DNA of 64,000 nucleotides from Lotus japonicus (lineage: Eukaryota > Streptophyta > Magnoliopsida > Fabales > Fabaceae): contig NC_080043.1 in assembly GCF_012489685.1 (NCBI RefSeq), positions 58,922,289 through 58,986,288 of the forward strand. The letters run 5' to 3'. The notes under the pieces are model-generated. The model did no database searches, was not told where the DNA came from, and worked only from the letters and a program-made list of their open reading frames with translations. The position numbers and the translations under genes are program-made. Below, piece after piece: positions 10,946 through 22,375 of this stretch; positions within the stretch are counted from its first letter, which is position 1, and every line of letters begins with the position of its first letter.

Positions 10946-12874
10946 CAACCCACAAAACACCCTCGCGTACAAGTAACCGTTTGTCTCTAACGGTACCGTC
11001 GTTCTCATGGCCTATAGTCTTCACTAGACCTATGTCCAATTACATCACATTTTACTTGCAAGCGAATAAGTTCTCATTTCTCTTTGTTAGGGCTCTAATA
11101 GTCAACCTAGAGTCTTAACATTTTCAACAGCGGATAATGCAACTTAAATGACAGTAATAATCACAACACCAAAAGGAATTACAACTGGATGAGCGACCTT
11201 TTTTTTTTACAGAATAATCCAGCCAGTAACAAAATACATCAATACCATACAAGTAAATTAGATATTCCAAATTCAGAAAATATCCAACCCAAAAACTAGT
11301 AGATTCAAGTTTTATGAAACAACTGTCATATTCATTTTCTAAAAAAAACAGCAGGTACAGTGATCACTAACAACGATCACCCGAACTCAATTCTCAACCG
11401 AATATGACATACTATACATGCCTGGAAAGCTATTTCGAAAATATACCACTTTATAGTTTAACACGTTTTCTTTTGAAACCCAGAACTTGGTGATATTAGG
11501 CTCTGAAGCTCGCTGTCCGGTACAGGGAAAACAGCAGGCGTATCAGTCACTAAAACCGATCTCCAGGCCTCATTACTAAACCAAAAATTTTGTTCTTTAT
11601 ACGCCTAGAAAACTAATTCGAAGATCTATAACTTTCTAGTTTACCACGTTTTCATCTGAATACCAGAAATAGGTGATATCGGGCCATGAAGTCCGCTGTC
11701 CAGTACTGAAAACTGGAAGGGTCACTTCTGCCCTAAATTAAAATTTTGAAGATGCAAGTGCAAAGTTTCAAAGCCATTTTCCAGCAACAAAACGTCATAT
11801 ATTCATGTGGAATCACCCTATGAAAAGATTTCAGAACCTAACACATCTCAATCATCACGTTGGACAAATAAATTTCATGTCAAACTTAGCAAGTATTGCA
11901 TGGGATCTTCACAAAGCATCAAGGTCTTAGGCAAGAATAGCAAATAGTGAAACAATAACACATGGTATCTCATGGCAAAATCCAGCAAGCATCATGATCA
12001 TAAAAATCCAGCAAGTTATCCCATAACCAAACCCTCATGCAAAACCCCCCAACAACAAAACTTTTCACAACAAATCATGGCAACAATTCCCTAACAACCT
12101 ACCCAATCCTAGGACCAGCCCTTACCTTGCTAAAACCTTGATGAAAGAAGAAAAGGATGAAGTTTTGAAGAAGCTTTTCCTAGCTGTCCAAGCTTCCTCC
12201 CTCTTTCTCCTCCTCGAATCCTCTCCCTCTCTCTCGTGATCTCACTCTCTCTCGCTCCCCTTCACGACGGCGGCCGGCGGTAGGGGTGGAAGGTGGCGGC
12301 TCCTCTCTTCTCCTCTCCTTTCTCTCTTCTGTTTTTACGTGATGGAGGTGCTTCCCAAGGGTTTCTAATTCAGATTTTGTGTGAATGAGAAAAACTCCCC
12401 CCCCCCCCCAAAACCCTATTGAACCCGCGGCTACACATGCATGGGCTAGGGTTTTGAATTTTTTTCTTTCTAATCCCAAACAAGTAAAAACCCTGAACCC
12501 AACTAATTACTCACTTAAACCGGTCTGACTTATGAGAAAACCAACCCTCTTTTTAATAAAAACAAGATTAAAACATGAATTAAAAGGAAAATTCTCCAAT
12601 TAACCCGCTGGTACTGTACAGCCAAAACCATCGTCACTAAAACTACAATATCTCGAGGTACCGATATCGGAATGACCTGATTCGACTTCGAGAATTTTCT
12701 ACACTTAACGGGCTACAACTCTCATGAAGGAAGTTTTTCCAAATAAGGTCTTTAAGACCCTCTAAAAATTCACAAAATTTGACAACTGAAATCTGCCAAT
12801 TTCCAAACTTGAACAAAACCCTCATTTTATTCAATCTTTCTCAAAAATAAAACAAACTAAAATAGGGCCTTACA

Positions 12875-12890
12875 ATACCACCCCCTTAAA
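12875..12890 (-). other. Polypurine tract of the Tekay-like element
   Basis: The minus strand reads AAGGGGGTGGTAT directly before the 3' LTR start TGTAAGGCCC, the expected position and composition for the plus-strand primer. Confidence 0.8.
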
Positions 12891-12910
12891 AATAGTTTCG
12901 CCCTCGAAAC

Positions 12911-13321
12911 TTAAGGGTTTACGAACAAATCGGGATGTGACTCCCGCATCTTATTCTCTAGTTCCCATGTGGCATCGCCTGTCGCTTGATTCCAAATGAC
13001 CTTCATCAAGGACACCTCCTTGTTCCTCAGACGTTTGGTACTCTTGTCGACAATCTTGATGGGTGGCATCACCATCGTCAGATCATCCTTTAGCTGAATT
13101 TCGTCAGGTTCAAGAACATGAGAATCGTCAGCCATGTACTTCTGCAACTGTGACACATGAAGTACATCATGGATATTGGATAGGAAAGGCGGCAACGCAA
13201 TCCTATATGCCACTGGCCCAACTCGTTCCGTTATCTGGTACGGTCCAATGAACTTTGGAGTAAGCTTCTTAGACTTGATCGCCCTTCCGACACCTGTCAT
13301 CGGGGTAACCCGTAAGAACAC
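12911..13321 (-). pseudogene. Integrase C-terminal part, severed by the Sirevirus
   Basis: 136 codons continue the integrase split at 25456. The sequence runs from FLRVTPMTGVGR through [12 protein letters not shown] and [20 protein letters not shown] to an end with KVIWNQ and DATWELENKM, the C-terminal domain typical of Tekay/Del chromovirus integrases. The first residues are the direct continuation of GDHVF on the other side of the insertion. 13317-13321 (AACAC) is the target duplication. The apparent start Met is fortuitous. Confidence 0.9.
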
Positions 13322-14528
13322 TGAAGGTATGAAAAACGGTAGAAAGGGGGGGTTTGAATAACGTTTTCAATATAAAACTTCCACCTTAAAGATTTTAACA
13401 AATCTTTTCAAGAACTAAGTGCTAAATATGAGAGATAGAAAAGCACACAAGGATTTTATCCTGGTTCACTTGATAAATCACTCAAGCTACTCCAGTCCAC
13501 CCGTTAAGGTGATTTCTTCCTTCTTAGAATGAAGGCAATCCACTAATTAGGTAAGAGTTACAACTGCACTTGAAACCTACAAGTGACTAACAATTACACT
13601 GACTTAGCTCACACTAAGATTCACTCTCTTAGTCTTCTCTAGGATCCGATCAACCTTGATCTCCTAAAGGAACTAAACAAACTGTTTATCAAAGAAATGT
13701 TTACAAGAGATTTGCTTCTGAAAAGCTATTAGTAAACACAATGAATTTCAGATGAAAGAATGCTTGAAGGTTTTTGAATATAGCTTGTGCTTGTGTGATT
13801 CTTCCAACCGCATTCTTCAAACTTCAGCCTCTATTTATACTCCAAGGATTAGGGTTTGAACGCTGCATGGGAATGCTACCGTTGGAGGGCAGTTCTGGAA
13901 ATTCCAGCTTCTGCTGTGGCTGAGAACGTTAGGTAGGTCGTCAGGATGGTACAGTTGCTTTTGTACTTGGATAGTGACTTGACCTTTAAACCTAGAAGAC
14001 TTCTGATCAGGGGAATGCTTCATGTTGGAACTTGTGAAGCCGGTTGATCAGAGTCAGAGGGAAAGCACAGATCCTCTAACCGTTGTATCTTCTGATTCTG
14101 AACTCAGAGGGAAGTACATGGTCTTCATAGTTTCTTGCTTCTGGACATCAGAGTTTTCACTATTCAGCTTCTGTACCTTCAGAGTCTTCTACATCATCAG
14201 AACATCTGAACCTTCAGTGTTTCTTGGTTATCAGAACTTCTGGATCTTCAGAGCTTCTAGTGACTGAGTCCACATCAGAGTTTGTGTAGCTTCAGAACTT
14301 CTGAAGCTTTTCCACTGTTCATATTGAACATGGTCAATGCGAAAGCGTTGCTTGGGTCACTCTTTATACACAGTGCTTCTGATTTGTGTGGGATTGAATT
14401 GAGGTCAGAGCCTGTAAATAGCACACTCAGAAAATCACGTTAGAGTACCATAATTGTTCATATCAAAAGGTTAACTTGTAATCATCAAAACATAGAGTTG
14501 TACTACTAGATCAAAACTTGATCTTACA
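13322..14528 (-). repeat. 3' LTR of the Sirevirus
   Basis: 1207 bp, TGAAGGTATG to GATCTTACA. It contains a TATA box (minus-strand GGAGTATAAATAGAGG near 13829-13843) and many short palindromic CTTCTGAAG/TCAGAG motifs between about 14060 and 14310. It nearly matches the right LTR. Confidence 0.95.
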
Positions 14529-14542
14529 ATCTCCCCCTTTTT
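14529..14542 (-). other. Polypurine tract next to the 3' LTR
   Basis: The minus strand reads AAAAAGGGGGAGAT immediately before the 3' LTR. Similar tracts recur further in at 15024-15010 (GCAAAAAGGGGGAG), around 15083-15074 and around 14701-14693. Multiple tracts are a known Sirevirus feature. Confidence 0.85.
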
Positions 14543-15267
14543 GATGATGACAAAACTAAGATTTTTGATGAACAATTCTTAAACATCAAACTGAATTCAC
14601 TCAGAGTTTAGAGATATAGAATAAGACTTATCCTGATGTGAATAGTTTATCTTGCTCATTCTGAATTCAAGTCACTGCTTGATTCTGAGCTTAGCTCCCC
14701 CTGAATCTAATACTTGATAAAAACGTTAGAAAAGTCTAGATTCTGAGCTAAATAATATAAGAGTTCTGAGTAAAGAACTTATGACATAGATGAAAATAGA
14801 TTAATCAGAGCGCATAAGTAATCAGAGTCAACGGACAAGGTATCAGAGTCTTGGGTATCAGAGTCAAACTAAAATCACTTCAGAAGAAGTGAAATGTATT
14901 CCTTGTATTTGCCCGGTGACACATCTATGGTCATAAAGGTGGAACTCTTAAATTCTCCAAAAAAAATAAATCACACTAACACATCTTACACATCAAAAAC
15001 TGGGTTGTACTCCCCCTTTTTGCCATAAGCAAAAAGCTTGGGGTGTGAAAAACTTAGCTTGAAGTACAAGGTACTCCCCCTTAGAGAAGGTCTAAGTTTT
15101 AAGAAGATTAAAACGATGCATGAATCAGAGTTAGGCGAAATAAATAGAAGAGTTAATGCACAAGAAGAACGTTTACCACCGGCCAAGGAAGTAAAGAAAA
15201 GGGTCAGTTACCAAGAACTTAACCTCGAGAAACTGTAGGAGCATTTACTTTCAGAGAGAGAGTAAAG

Positions 15268-15278
15268 CCTATATAATG
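15268..15278 (+). promoter_or_regulatory. TATA box in antisense orientation within the Sirevirus
   Basis: The plus strand reads GCCTATATAATGCG, 53-62 bp upstream of the ATG of the antisense ORF at 15331. It is opposite in direction to the element's own transcription, so it is not the LTR promoter. Inferred from sequence and spacing only. Confidence 0.5.
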
Positions 15279-15330
15279 CGATGGAGAAAGGGGTAAGCTT
15301 CACAACTCGAGCAATTTCAGCAAAGGAAAA

Positions 15331-15723
15331 ATGGCATCATACATGGTAGCACTAGAAGAGCTGAGAAAGAAGGCCTTTGAGGAGGACTTGTTCCTTAACA
15401 TTAGGCATCCAGAGGGTACAAAAACCATCTCAAAGCTTGCGAGAGCACTACTTGAGGAGGACATGCGTCTAGAGTTGAAGAATGCCTTGAGGGAATTCCT
15501 GGCCTTCGTGGAGGAAGTGCAGGAACTCAGCCAGCTTGAACTAAAGCTGCTGGAAGAGAAAGAAATTATAGAAAAGAAGCTCAAGACTTCAGAAGAAATT
15601 TTGGAGAGGGGTGAGCTAAAAGACAGTCTCAACAACATCCAGTATTCACTGGATCGTCTGGAGAAGAATAGGTCAGAGCAGCGCCAGGAGTGCAAGAGAA
15701 TGAGGAAGGATCCTCCATTCTAG
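15331..15723 (+). CDS. Antisense accessory ORF of the Sirevirus, coiled-coil protein
   Basis: This is an intact 130-codon frame on the strand opposite to gag-pol, between the env-like frame and the 3' LTR. The start context AAAAATGGC is close to the plant optimum. A TATA box lies about 55 bp upstream and AATAAA lies 47 bp after the stop (15770-15775), so it looks like a complete small transcription unit. The product is highly charged and almost wholly helical in character. Leu-rich heptads such as SQLELKLLEEKEIIEKKL (about residues 71-88) predict a coiled coil; the tail is basic (ECKRMRKDPPF). No signal peptide, membrane segment or known domain is seen. I do not recognise it. The element's sense frames are broken, yet this one is open. 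It could be an antisense ORF that regulates the element or a captured gene fragment; function unknown. Confidence 0.6.
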   Translation: MASYMVALEELRKKAFEEDLFLNIRHPEGTKTISKLARALLEEDMRLELKNALREFLAFVEEVQELSQLELKLLEEKEIIEKKLKTSEEILERGELKDSLNNIQYSLDRLEKNRSEQRQECKRMRKDPPF

Positions 15724-15769
15724 ACTTTAGGAAAAAGAAAATGTATGATGTAAAAGCAAAGTGATTATG

Positions 15770-15775
15770 AATAAA
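15770..15775 (+). terminator. AATAAA polyadenylation signal candidate for the antisense ORF
   Basis: AATAAA lies 47 bp downstream of the antisense stop codon. A single hexamer in AT-rich DNA is weak evidence on its own; the spacing is what makes it notable. Confidence 0.35.
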
Positions 15776-15938
15776 AAAGATTTTGCAAACACAGTGTGAC
15801 AAATAAATATAGATATATATGCAAAGATAAACAGAACTAACAAAGCAAAAAAGATAACTAGAGAAGCTAAAGGAAAATAAATAACCAGAGTTTAAAAATA
15901 AAACTAAGTAAAGCAAGAAAAACGGAGAGATCCTAAAG

Positions 15939-18900
15939 CTAAGGTTTATCAGTGCGACGCAGAAGTTCCATCATCATTTGCTTCATGTCCTGTAGCATTG
16001 ACTCATGAGTATCAAGACGTTGTTCCATGAGGTTGAGTCTGGACGAGCTGGACTGAGTAGAACTGGAAGGAACAGTCTGAGCAGCTTGAGGAGCTGGAAT
16101 GGAAGCAGAAGCAGCAGGAGTAAAAACCACTGGTGCCAGTCTACGGGCTTCAGCTTCAGCTTCAAGTTTCTCTGCTTCTAATCTGGCTTGTTCAGCTTGA
16201 GCTGCGGCTTGACGTGCAGCTTCTTCAGCTTCCTCTTGCTTTCTTCTGGCTTCTGCAGCAGCTGCAAGGAGCTTGTGTCTTTGTTCTTGTTCATGAAGAG
16301 CCACTTCTGGCAAACCTCTGCTTAGCAGCAGCTATCCTCTGATCCCTTTCAGCAATGAGATGACTCATCATAGCAGGGACCTGAGCAACTAACCAAGTAC
16401 TCAGAGTATCCCATTCCTCAGCAACAGAGTCAGGATTCTCACTTAGGTCAGTGTGACCTTGCACGTTGCGGAGCATCAAAGAAGCTTCTTGATTAAACAC
16501 ATTGATGCACTCAGAGAGAGAGGTGGGTCTGAGGTGAGTGTAGGGAACTATGGAGAGGTATTGTTCTGGAGAGGTTGGGTGATTGCTGCTATGAGCTTTA
16601 GAGACACCTTGGGGAGAACCAATGTCACAGGTTTGGACATGAGGTTCAGAGGCTCCAAGGTGTGGTTTAGAAGTTTCAACCAGAGGATTGGGTGATCTAA
16701 CCGAAGAGTGGTTAGACACAGATTGTTCTGGGTCTGGTTGAACTAGCTCTTGTTGGATAGGGTCAGGTTGAGCTTGTTGAGCTAAAGGGTCTGCCTCATG
16801 TAAGGGATTGGCCAAGATAGGTTCATCTGGGTCAACTAGACGTTCAGGTCTAGGTCCTGGATATCTCCTAGGGCTTCGACATGTGAGGTAATACTCTTCT
16901 AGGCTAGACACCTTTTCTTTTCTGACCTCAGGAATTTACGAATGGATTCAGAGTTGTTGGAAGGGGAGGAGGAGTCAGCAACATTTATGGGGAATGATAG
17001 AGGTGTATAGGCACTTGATGAATCTGTATCAGTGGTTCTGGCAACCAGACGTTCTGATGCTCTGGGGACAGAGTGATCAGAAGTTCTGGGTTCAGGTTCG
17101 GGTTGGTTAGGTTCTGGTTGTTCAGGAATGATGGGTTCAGAGGTTAATGGGTTATACTGAATGGTAATAGGTGAGGTTGGATCAGAGGGTCCGGTGGGTT
17201 GGTTCTGAAGCATATTCCAGAGAGGTGCTTCATTGGCAGAAGGTTGGAAAAATGAAGACCTTGGTGAATTGGGTGGTGAAGTAGTTTATGTGGCGGGTTG
17301 AGACTCTGGGATAGGAGTGAGTGGGTTGGAGGAATGTTTCAGCAGGGCAGAAATAGGGAGTGCATCAAATGTATCTAAATCAGAATCAGAAGCAATAGCA
17401 GACTTACTTGATGCACGCATTGAAGACCGAGTCACTCTGACAGGAGTCTCAATCCTTCTGATCACTTGAGCAGCAGGTTCCACACTTGTAGGCCTCACCA
17501 CGAGTCTGACTTGTTTCTTCTTCTTCTTGGGAGGAGAAGGACCAACTTTATTAGGACCAACATTACCATCACCACCGGCATCAGGCTTGATGGTTTCATC
17601 ATGTTTCCTCTTTGGCTGGTCAGCCTTCTTCTTCTTTTTCTGAGAGCCATCTGATTCCTTAGAGGATTCTTCTAAGACCATCTTCCTCTGAACTTTCTTC
17701 TTGGTAGGAGAGGGAAACTCTAGAGCTGGCGGCAGTCTTCTGAAGAATTCATCGAGATCAATTTCAAAGCCTTGAGCCCTTAGGTCTTCAACATAGCACC
17801 TAATAGCTTCAGGATTGTCTGCCTGTGTCCACAGAGGGTAGTCATTCAGAGGCACCCTTCTCCGTCTGATTTCAGAAGATGTGTCTTCATGAGCAGGTGC
17901 GATTTTCTTCTGGACCAAACCCATCTTCTTCAGAGAATTTGCAGTGAAGACATCACTGACAATGGTGGTCAGATCCTCTACGCATCCAGCATTGATCAGA
18001 TCTTGCACCAGGTTGCTCTCAATGAAGAGATCTGAGAGCAATCTCCCAAAGGGGATATACTTGATTGCTGACTTGATGGAGGCAGTAGTTCTGGACTTTC
18101 TGATACACTCCTTCAAGTAAGAGAACAGGAAGTAGGGAAGGCAGATCTTCTGCTTGGCTTGGATGAAGAACAGCATCGCCGTCTGGCTGAAATTGATGTA
18201 ATCTGGGGAACTGCCCTTTGGTCTCTGGTTGATACAGTTGAGCAGAATCTTGTGCCAGATTCTGAGCTTGGGATGAAGGTCCAGCACCTTGTAGTCAGTC
18301 TTGCCCGGTTTGTATGTGGTGTACAGGGCCTTGTTGGTCTCATCCTTCGTCTTGGGTTTCAGCTTCGATTCAGTAAGTTGAAATCGATACCCATGAGCAG
18401 TCTCTGCACCCAGTAGGTTCACAAAGGACTTCTCTGTAATTATGATTCTCCTTCCAAGAATATAGGATACCACCTGAGTGTCATCGCAGTCAGCGTGTTT
18501 CCAGAATTCCTTGACCAATTTGTCATACACCGGTCCTCGAAGCCTGTTGAAGTAATTTTCCCAGCCTTGAACACGGACTTCAGGACGAAGATCATACCCA
18601 TTTGTAGCAAGATTGTCAAGGTCGAATCTCCATTCTGCCAATACTTGAAGTTCCTCAGGAGCATACACACAATGAACGGCACAGCCCCATTCTGTAATCG
18701 GAATAAATTGCTCTTGAGCTTGACCTTGAGCAGGAGCTTCAGGACCCATTTGACCTGTAGCTTGACCCACTACCATATGAGGGAACTGGGTTGCATCTGC
18801 GGCTTCATTTCTGGTTTGTCTCACCATTGTTGGAGCGGATGAAGGTTTTGAGTAGAAGATGAAGGTTGAAAATGAATAGAGAGCGAGAGATAGATCGTGG

Positions 18901-18983
18901 GTAAGCGGTTTTTGAAAATATAGAAGAGAGAGAGTAAAAACCGAAAGTGTAGGAGATCGTGTGTGTATAGTGGGTTTTATCAA
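15939..18983 (-). pseudogene. Sirevirus env-like frame downstream of pol (one stop, two frameshifts)
   Basis: The first open part is 565 codons (18983-17286). The likely native start is the Met at 18827 (MVRQTRNEAAD), preceded by a hydrophobic stretch only if the upstream Met is used. Residues after about 85 hold a domain (VYDKLVKEFWKHADCD, then VVSYILGRRIIITEKSFVNLLG) like the plant-transposon domain found in additional ORFs of retroelements. A basic Lys-rich middle follows. A TAA at 17288-17286 interrupts the frame, which then continues open to 16899. It shifts frame near 16900-16911 and again near 16291-16313. The last part (16313-15939) is an Ala/Glu/Gln-rich coiled coil. A C-terminal coiled coil is also reported for SIRE1-type env-like proteins. 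No convincing membrane anchor is visible. Whether this ever acted as an envelope is unproven. Confidence 0.75.
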
Positions 18984-19270
18984 GTAACCGTTGTTGATTC
19001 AAAAAGCATTTTAAGATCAACGGTTAAAAATTAAAGACATGATAGTAACAGTAAATGCACATATCACACGCAGGAGAGAAGCACATCTACACAAATCATG
19101 ACAGACTGTCACACGGGCATAAGGAACTATGCATCAGAGATACTGACACACGTGTTACTGTCTCAGCTTCAGAGTCAGCACCAATGGGTACTTACACTCT
19201 GATGGAGTTACCTTTTGGACTAGACATCTTCTGATCAAGAAGTATCATAGTCAGAGGTTCTGATCCATCT

Positions 19271-21994
19271 TCACTCTGGACAAAAGTCCATATTCAGATT
19301 TTTCAGAATAAAATTAAATCTATCCTCTGCTAAGGGCTTTGTAAAGATATCTGCCCATTGATGGTCAGTATCAACAAACTTCAGAAGAAGTACGCCCTTT
19401 TGTACATAATCTCTAATAAAATGATACTTTACCTCAATGTGCTTTGCCCTTGAATGTAAGATAGGATTCTTACTCAAAGATATTGCAGCAGTGTTATCAC
19501 AATAGATTGGGATATTGCTCTCAAGGATTTGATAATCCTCCAGCTGATGTTTCATCCAGAGCATCTGGGTGCTGCAAATTGCTGCTGAGATATATTCTGC
19601 CTCTGCAGTGGATAGTGCAATGGTTGATTGCCTCTTGCTTGCCCATGAGACTAAATTGTTTCCCAGAAATTGACAATTTCCAGAAGTACTTTTTCTCTCT
19701 GTTCTATCTCCAGCATAATCAGCATCACAATAACCTGAAAGCTTATACTCTGATGTTTTCTTATACATCAAGCCAAGGTTAGTGGTGCCTTTCAGATACC
19801 TTAGGATCCTCTTAACAGCAGTTAAGTGGGTTTCCCTTGGATCTGATTGGAAACGAGCACATAAATGAACACTAAATATTATATCTGGCCTAGATGCAGT
19901 TAAGTATAGAAGTGAACCTATCATACCACGATAAAGCTTCTGACAAACTTTACCACTTGCATCTTCTTTCTCCAGAATGCATGTAGGATGCATTGGAGTC
20001 TTAGCCACTGTAGAATCCAGCATATTGAACTTCTTCAGAAGTTCTTTAGTGTACTTGCTCTGATGGATATATGTTCCTTCTGGTGTTTGATCTACTTGAA
20101 TTCCCAGAAAGTACTTGAGTTCTCCCATCATACTCATCTCAAATTCAGCCTGCATCATCTTAGAAAATTCTTTGCATAGAGATTGATTAGCAGAACCAAA
20201 TATAATATCATCAACATAGATTTGCACAATTAAGATATCATCTTTGTAAGTTTTGCAAAAGAGAGTTGTATCTACTTTACCCCTTACAAACTCATTCTCC
20301 AGGAGGAATGAGCTGAGTCTCTCATACCATGCTCTGGGAGCTTGCTTTAGACCATAGAGTGATTTCTTCAATTTGAACACATGGTCTGATTTCTTTTCAT
20401 CTTCAAAACCTGGGGGTTGATGAACATAGACTTCCTCTGAAATATAACCATTTAGGAAGGCACTCTTCACATCCATCTGATGAAGAACTATGTTATGATT
20501 TACTGAGAAAGAGATCAACAGTCTGATTGCTTCTAGTCTTGCTACTGGAGCAAATGTTTCAGTGTAGTCTATTCCTTCCTGCTGGCTGTAGCCTTGAGCA
20601 ACTAGCCTTGCCTTGTTTCTGACTACATCTCCTTTCTCATTCAACTTGTTTCTGATCACCCATTTTGTTCCAATTACATGGACACTCTCAGGCTTCTTCA
20701 CTAAGCTCCAAACATCATTCTTGGAGAATTGATTCAATTCTTCTTCCATGGCCAGAATCCAATCCTTGTCCTGAAGAGCTTCATCTATGGACTTGGGTTC
20801 AATTAAGGACACCAATCCTTTCAGACTAAGCAAGGTCTCTTCAGAGGGTCTGAAGGCTGATCTGGTTCTGACTGGTTCGTCTTTGTTGCCCAGAATCAAT
20901 TCCTTAGGATGAGCTGCAGTGATTCTGCTCTTCTTCAGAGTTTGTGAATCAGAGGGACCAGCTTCTTCTTCTGGTTCATCTTCCTCTGGCTCAGCTTCCT
21001 CTGGAGCTTTACCTTTGTCAGAAACATTTATGCTCATATCTGCAAACTTCTCAACTAGCTTTGACTGGTCAGAGTCAAGCTTATCGTCAAATCTAACATG
21101 AATAGACTCTTCAATAGTCTTAGCATCAGTGTTATAATATCCAAAGCCTTTAGATCTTTCAGAATAACCAAGTAATAGACATTTAGAAGACTTAGCATCA
21201 AATTTATGCAATCTATCCTTAGTATTAAGAACATAACAAACACAACCAAAAGGATGAAAATAAGAAATGTTGGGTTTTATGTTCTTCCACAATTCATAGG
21301 GAGTCTTATTCAGAATTGGTCTCACAGAGATTCTGTTCTGAATGTAACATGTTGTATTTACTGCCTCTGCCCAAAAGTGCTTAGCCATGCCAGTTTCTTG
21401 GAGCATGGTTCTAGCCATCTCCTGAAGAGTTCTGTTCTTCCTCTCAACAACACCATTTTGTTGAGGAGTTCTGGGACAAGAGAAATCATGTGCAATTCCA
21501 TAGGAATCAAACAGACTCTCAAACTTGTCATTCTCAAACTCTCCACCATGGTCACTTCTGACACGCACAATCCTACAAGCCTTCTCGTTTTGCACTTGGG
21601 CTATGAAGGTAGAGAACACAGCATGAGACTCATCCTTGCGGGTTAGAAACTTTACCCATGTCCAGCGGCTATAGTCGTCAACGATGACCATCCCATATCT
21701 CTTGCCACCTATAGACTCAGTTTTCACTGGTCCAAAAAGGTCGATATGCAGAAGTTCCAACGGCCTTGAGGTTGAGATAACATTCTTTGCCTTGAAAGGG
21801 ACTTTAGTGAATTTTCCTTTCTGACATGCTTCACAAAGAGCGTCTGAAGCGAACTTCAGATTGGGTAAGCCCCTGACAAGATTTAGCTTGCTCAGCTGAG
21901 AAATCTTTCTCATACTGGCATGCCCTAACCGTCTATGCCATACCCACTGCTCTTCATTAACAGAAAGAAGGCACTTCACATTCTGAGCCTCCAA
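19271..21994 (-). CDS. Sirevirus pol: integrase, RT and RNase H
   Basis: The open frame is 907 codons. In order: GAG-pre-integrase zinc domain ([20 protein letters not shown], about 20-60); integrase core with D85 (LLHIDLFGP), D148 (VRSDHGGEF) and E184 ([11 protein letters not shown]), i.e. a D,D(35)E triad; a Glu-rich linker (about 330-350); RT with D508 ([11 protein letters not shown]) and YVDD 593-596; RNase H with [19 protein letters not shown] and [10 protein letters not shown]. All catalytic residues are present. It is cut off from protease and gag by a TAA at 22105-22103, so the 5' end given is only the first Met. In the native element it is part of a single polyprotein; here it is a long but separated remnant. 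Confidence 0.92.
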   Translation of the reverse strand: MEAQNVKCLLSVNEEQWVWHRRLGHASMRKISQLSKLNLVRGLPNLKFASDALCEACQKGKFTKVPFKAKNVISTSRPLELLHIDLFGPVKTESIGGKRYGMVIVDDYSRWTWVKFLTRKDESHAVFSTFIAQVQNEKACRIVRVRSDHGGEFENDKFESLFDSYGIAHDFSCPRTPQQNGVVERKNRTLQEMARTMLQETGMAKHFWAEAVNTTCYIQNRISVRPILNKTPYELWKNIKPNISYFHPFGCVCYVLNTKDRLHKFDAKSSKCLLLGYSERSKGFGYYNTDAKTIEESIHVRFDDKLDSDQSKLVEKFADMSINVSDKGKAPEEAEPEEDEPEEEAGPSDSQTLKKSRITAAHPKELILGNKDEPVRTRSAFRPSEETLLSLKGLVSLIEPKSIDEALQDKDWILAMEEELNQFSKNDVWSLVKKPESVHVIGTKWVIRNKLNEKGDVVRNKARLVAQGYSQQEGIDYTETFAPVARLEAIRLLISFSVNHNIVLHQMDVKSAFLNGYISEEVYVHQPPGFEDEKKSDHVFKLKKSLYGLKQAPRAWYERLSSFLLENEFVRGKVDTTLFCKTYKDDILIVQIYVDDIIFGSANQSLCKEFSKMMQAEFEMSMMGELKYFLGIQVDQTPEGTYIHQSKYTKELLKKFNMLDSTVAKTPMHPTCILEKEDASGKVCQKLYRGMIGSLLYLTASRPDIIFSVHLCARFQSDPRETHLTAVKRILRYLKGTTNLGLMYKKTSEYKLSGYCDADYAGDRTERKSTSGNCQFLGNNLVSWASKRQSTIALSTAEAEYISAAICSTQMLWMKHQLEDYQILESNIPIYCDNTAAISLSKNPILHSRAKHIEVKYHFIRDYVQKGVLLLKFVDTDHQWADIFTKPLAEDRFNFILKNLNMDFCPE

Positions 21995-22102
21995 CTCAGA
22001 TAATCTGATCTTATAAATGTTGTTCTTCCTCTTGCTGTTAAAAAGAACAGAGCCATCAATCTGACTTACAGCCCGGCAGGACTTTTGATTGAATATAACA
22101 TC

Positions 22103-22375
22103 TTAACCCTTGTCAGCTAATTGACTTATAGACAATAAGTTATGAGTTAAGCCGTCTACCAATAACACATTATCAATGCATGGACTACTATCTACACAAA
22201 TAGTACCAGTACCAACAATTTTACCCTTTTCATTTCCTCCAAAGCCAACTTCGCCTCCAGGCTTAAGTTTTAGCTCTTGGAACATACGCCTTTCTCCCTT
22301 CATGTGACGCGAGCATCCACTGTCCAGATACCATGATTGGTGTTTCAGTGGAGCTATCAAGGATATCTGCAACAT
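22103..22375 (-). pseudogene. Sirevirus protease fragment
   Basis: 90 codons with the retropepsin motif WYLDSGCSRHM (DSG at about residues 18-20) and the typical copia continuation NVLLVDGLTHNLLSISQLAD. The same frame is cut by TAA at 22105-22103 before pol. The upstream gag lies in another frame, with the shift near 22370. Confidence 0.88.

Larger units (their letters stand above)
9797..12874 (-). repeat. 3' LTR of the Tekay-like element
   Basis: 3078 bp, TGTAACGCCCC to GGGCCTTACA on the plus strand (TG...CA on both strands). It matches the right LTR closely but retains about 300 bp (roughly 12040-12343) that the right LTR lacks. A strong donor-like site GCAAG|GTAAG lies in that segment at 12130-12121. 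The LTR carries a broken copy of the LTR-borne ORF, a short tandem repeat at 10836-10945, and poly-C tracts (10590-10602, 12397-12409). Confidence 0.93.

Noticed and set aside
12180..12479. 99-codon minus-strand ORF in the 3' LTR
   Set aside because: It spans a poly-C tract and the CT-rich leader, and the region is deleted in the partner LTR; low-complexity artefact.
15300..15695. 131-codon minus-strand ORF opposite the antisense coiled-coil gene
   Set aside because: Ser/Leu/Phe-rich composition is what the complement of a Glu/Lys/Leu coiled coil gives. The plus-strand frame has the promoter, start context and poly(A) signal.
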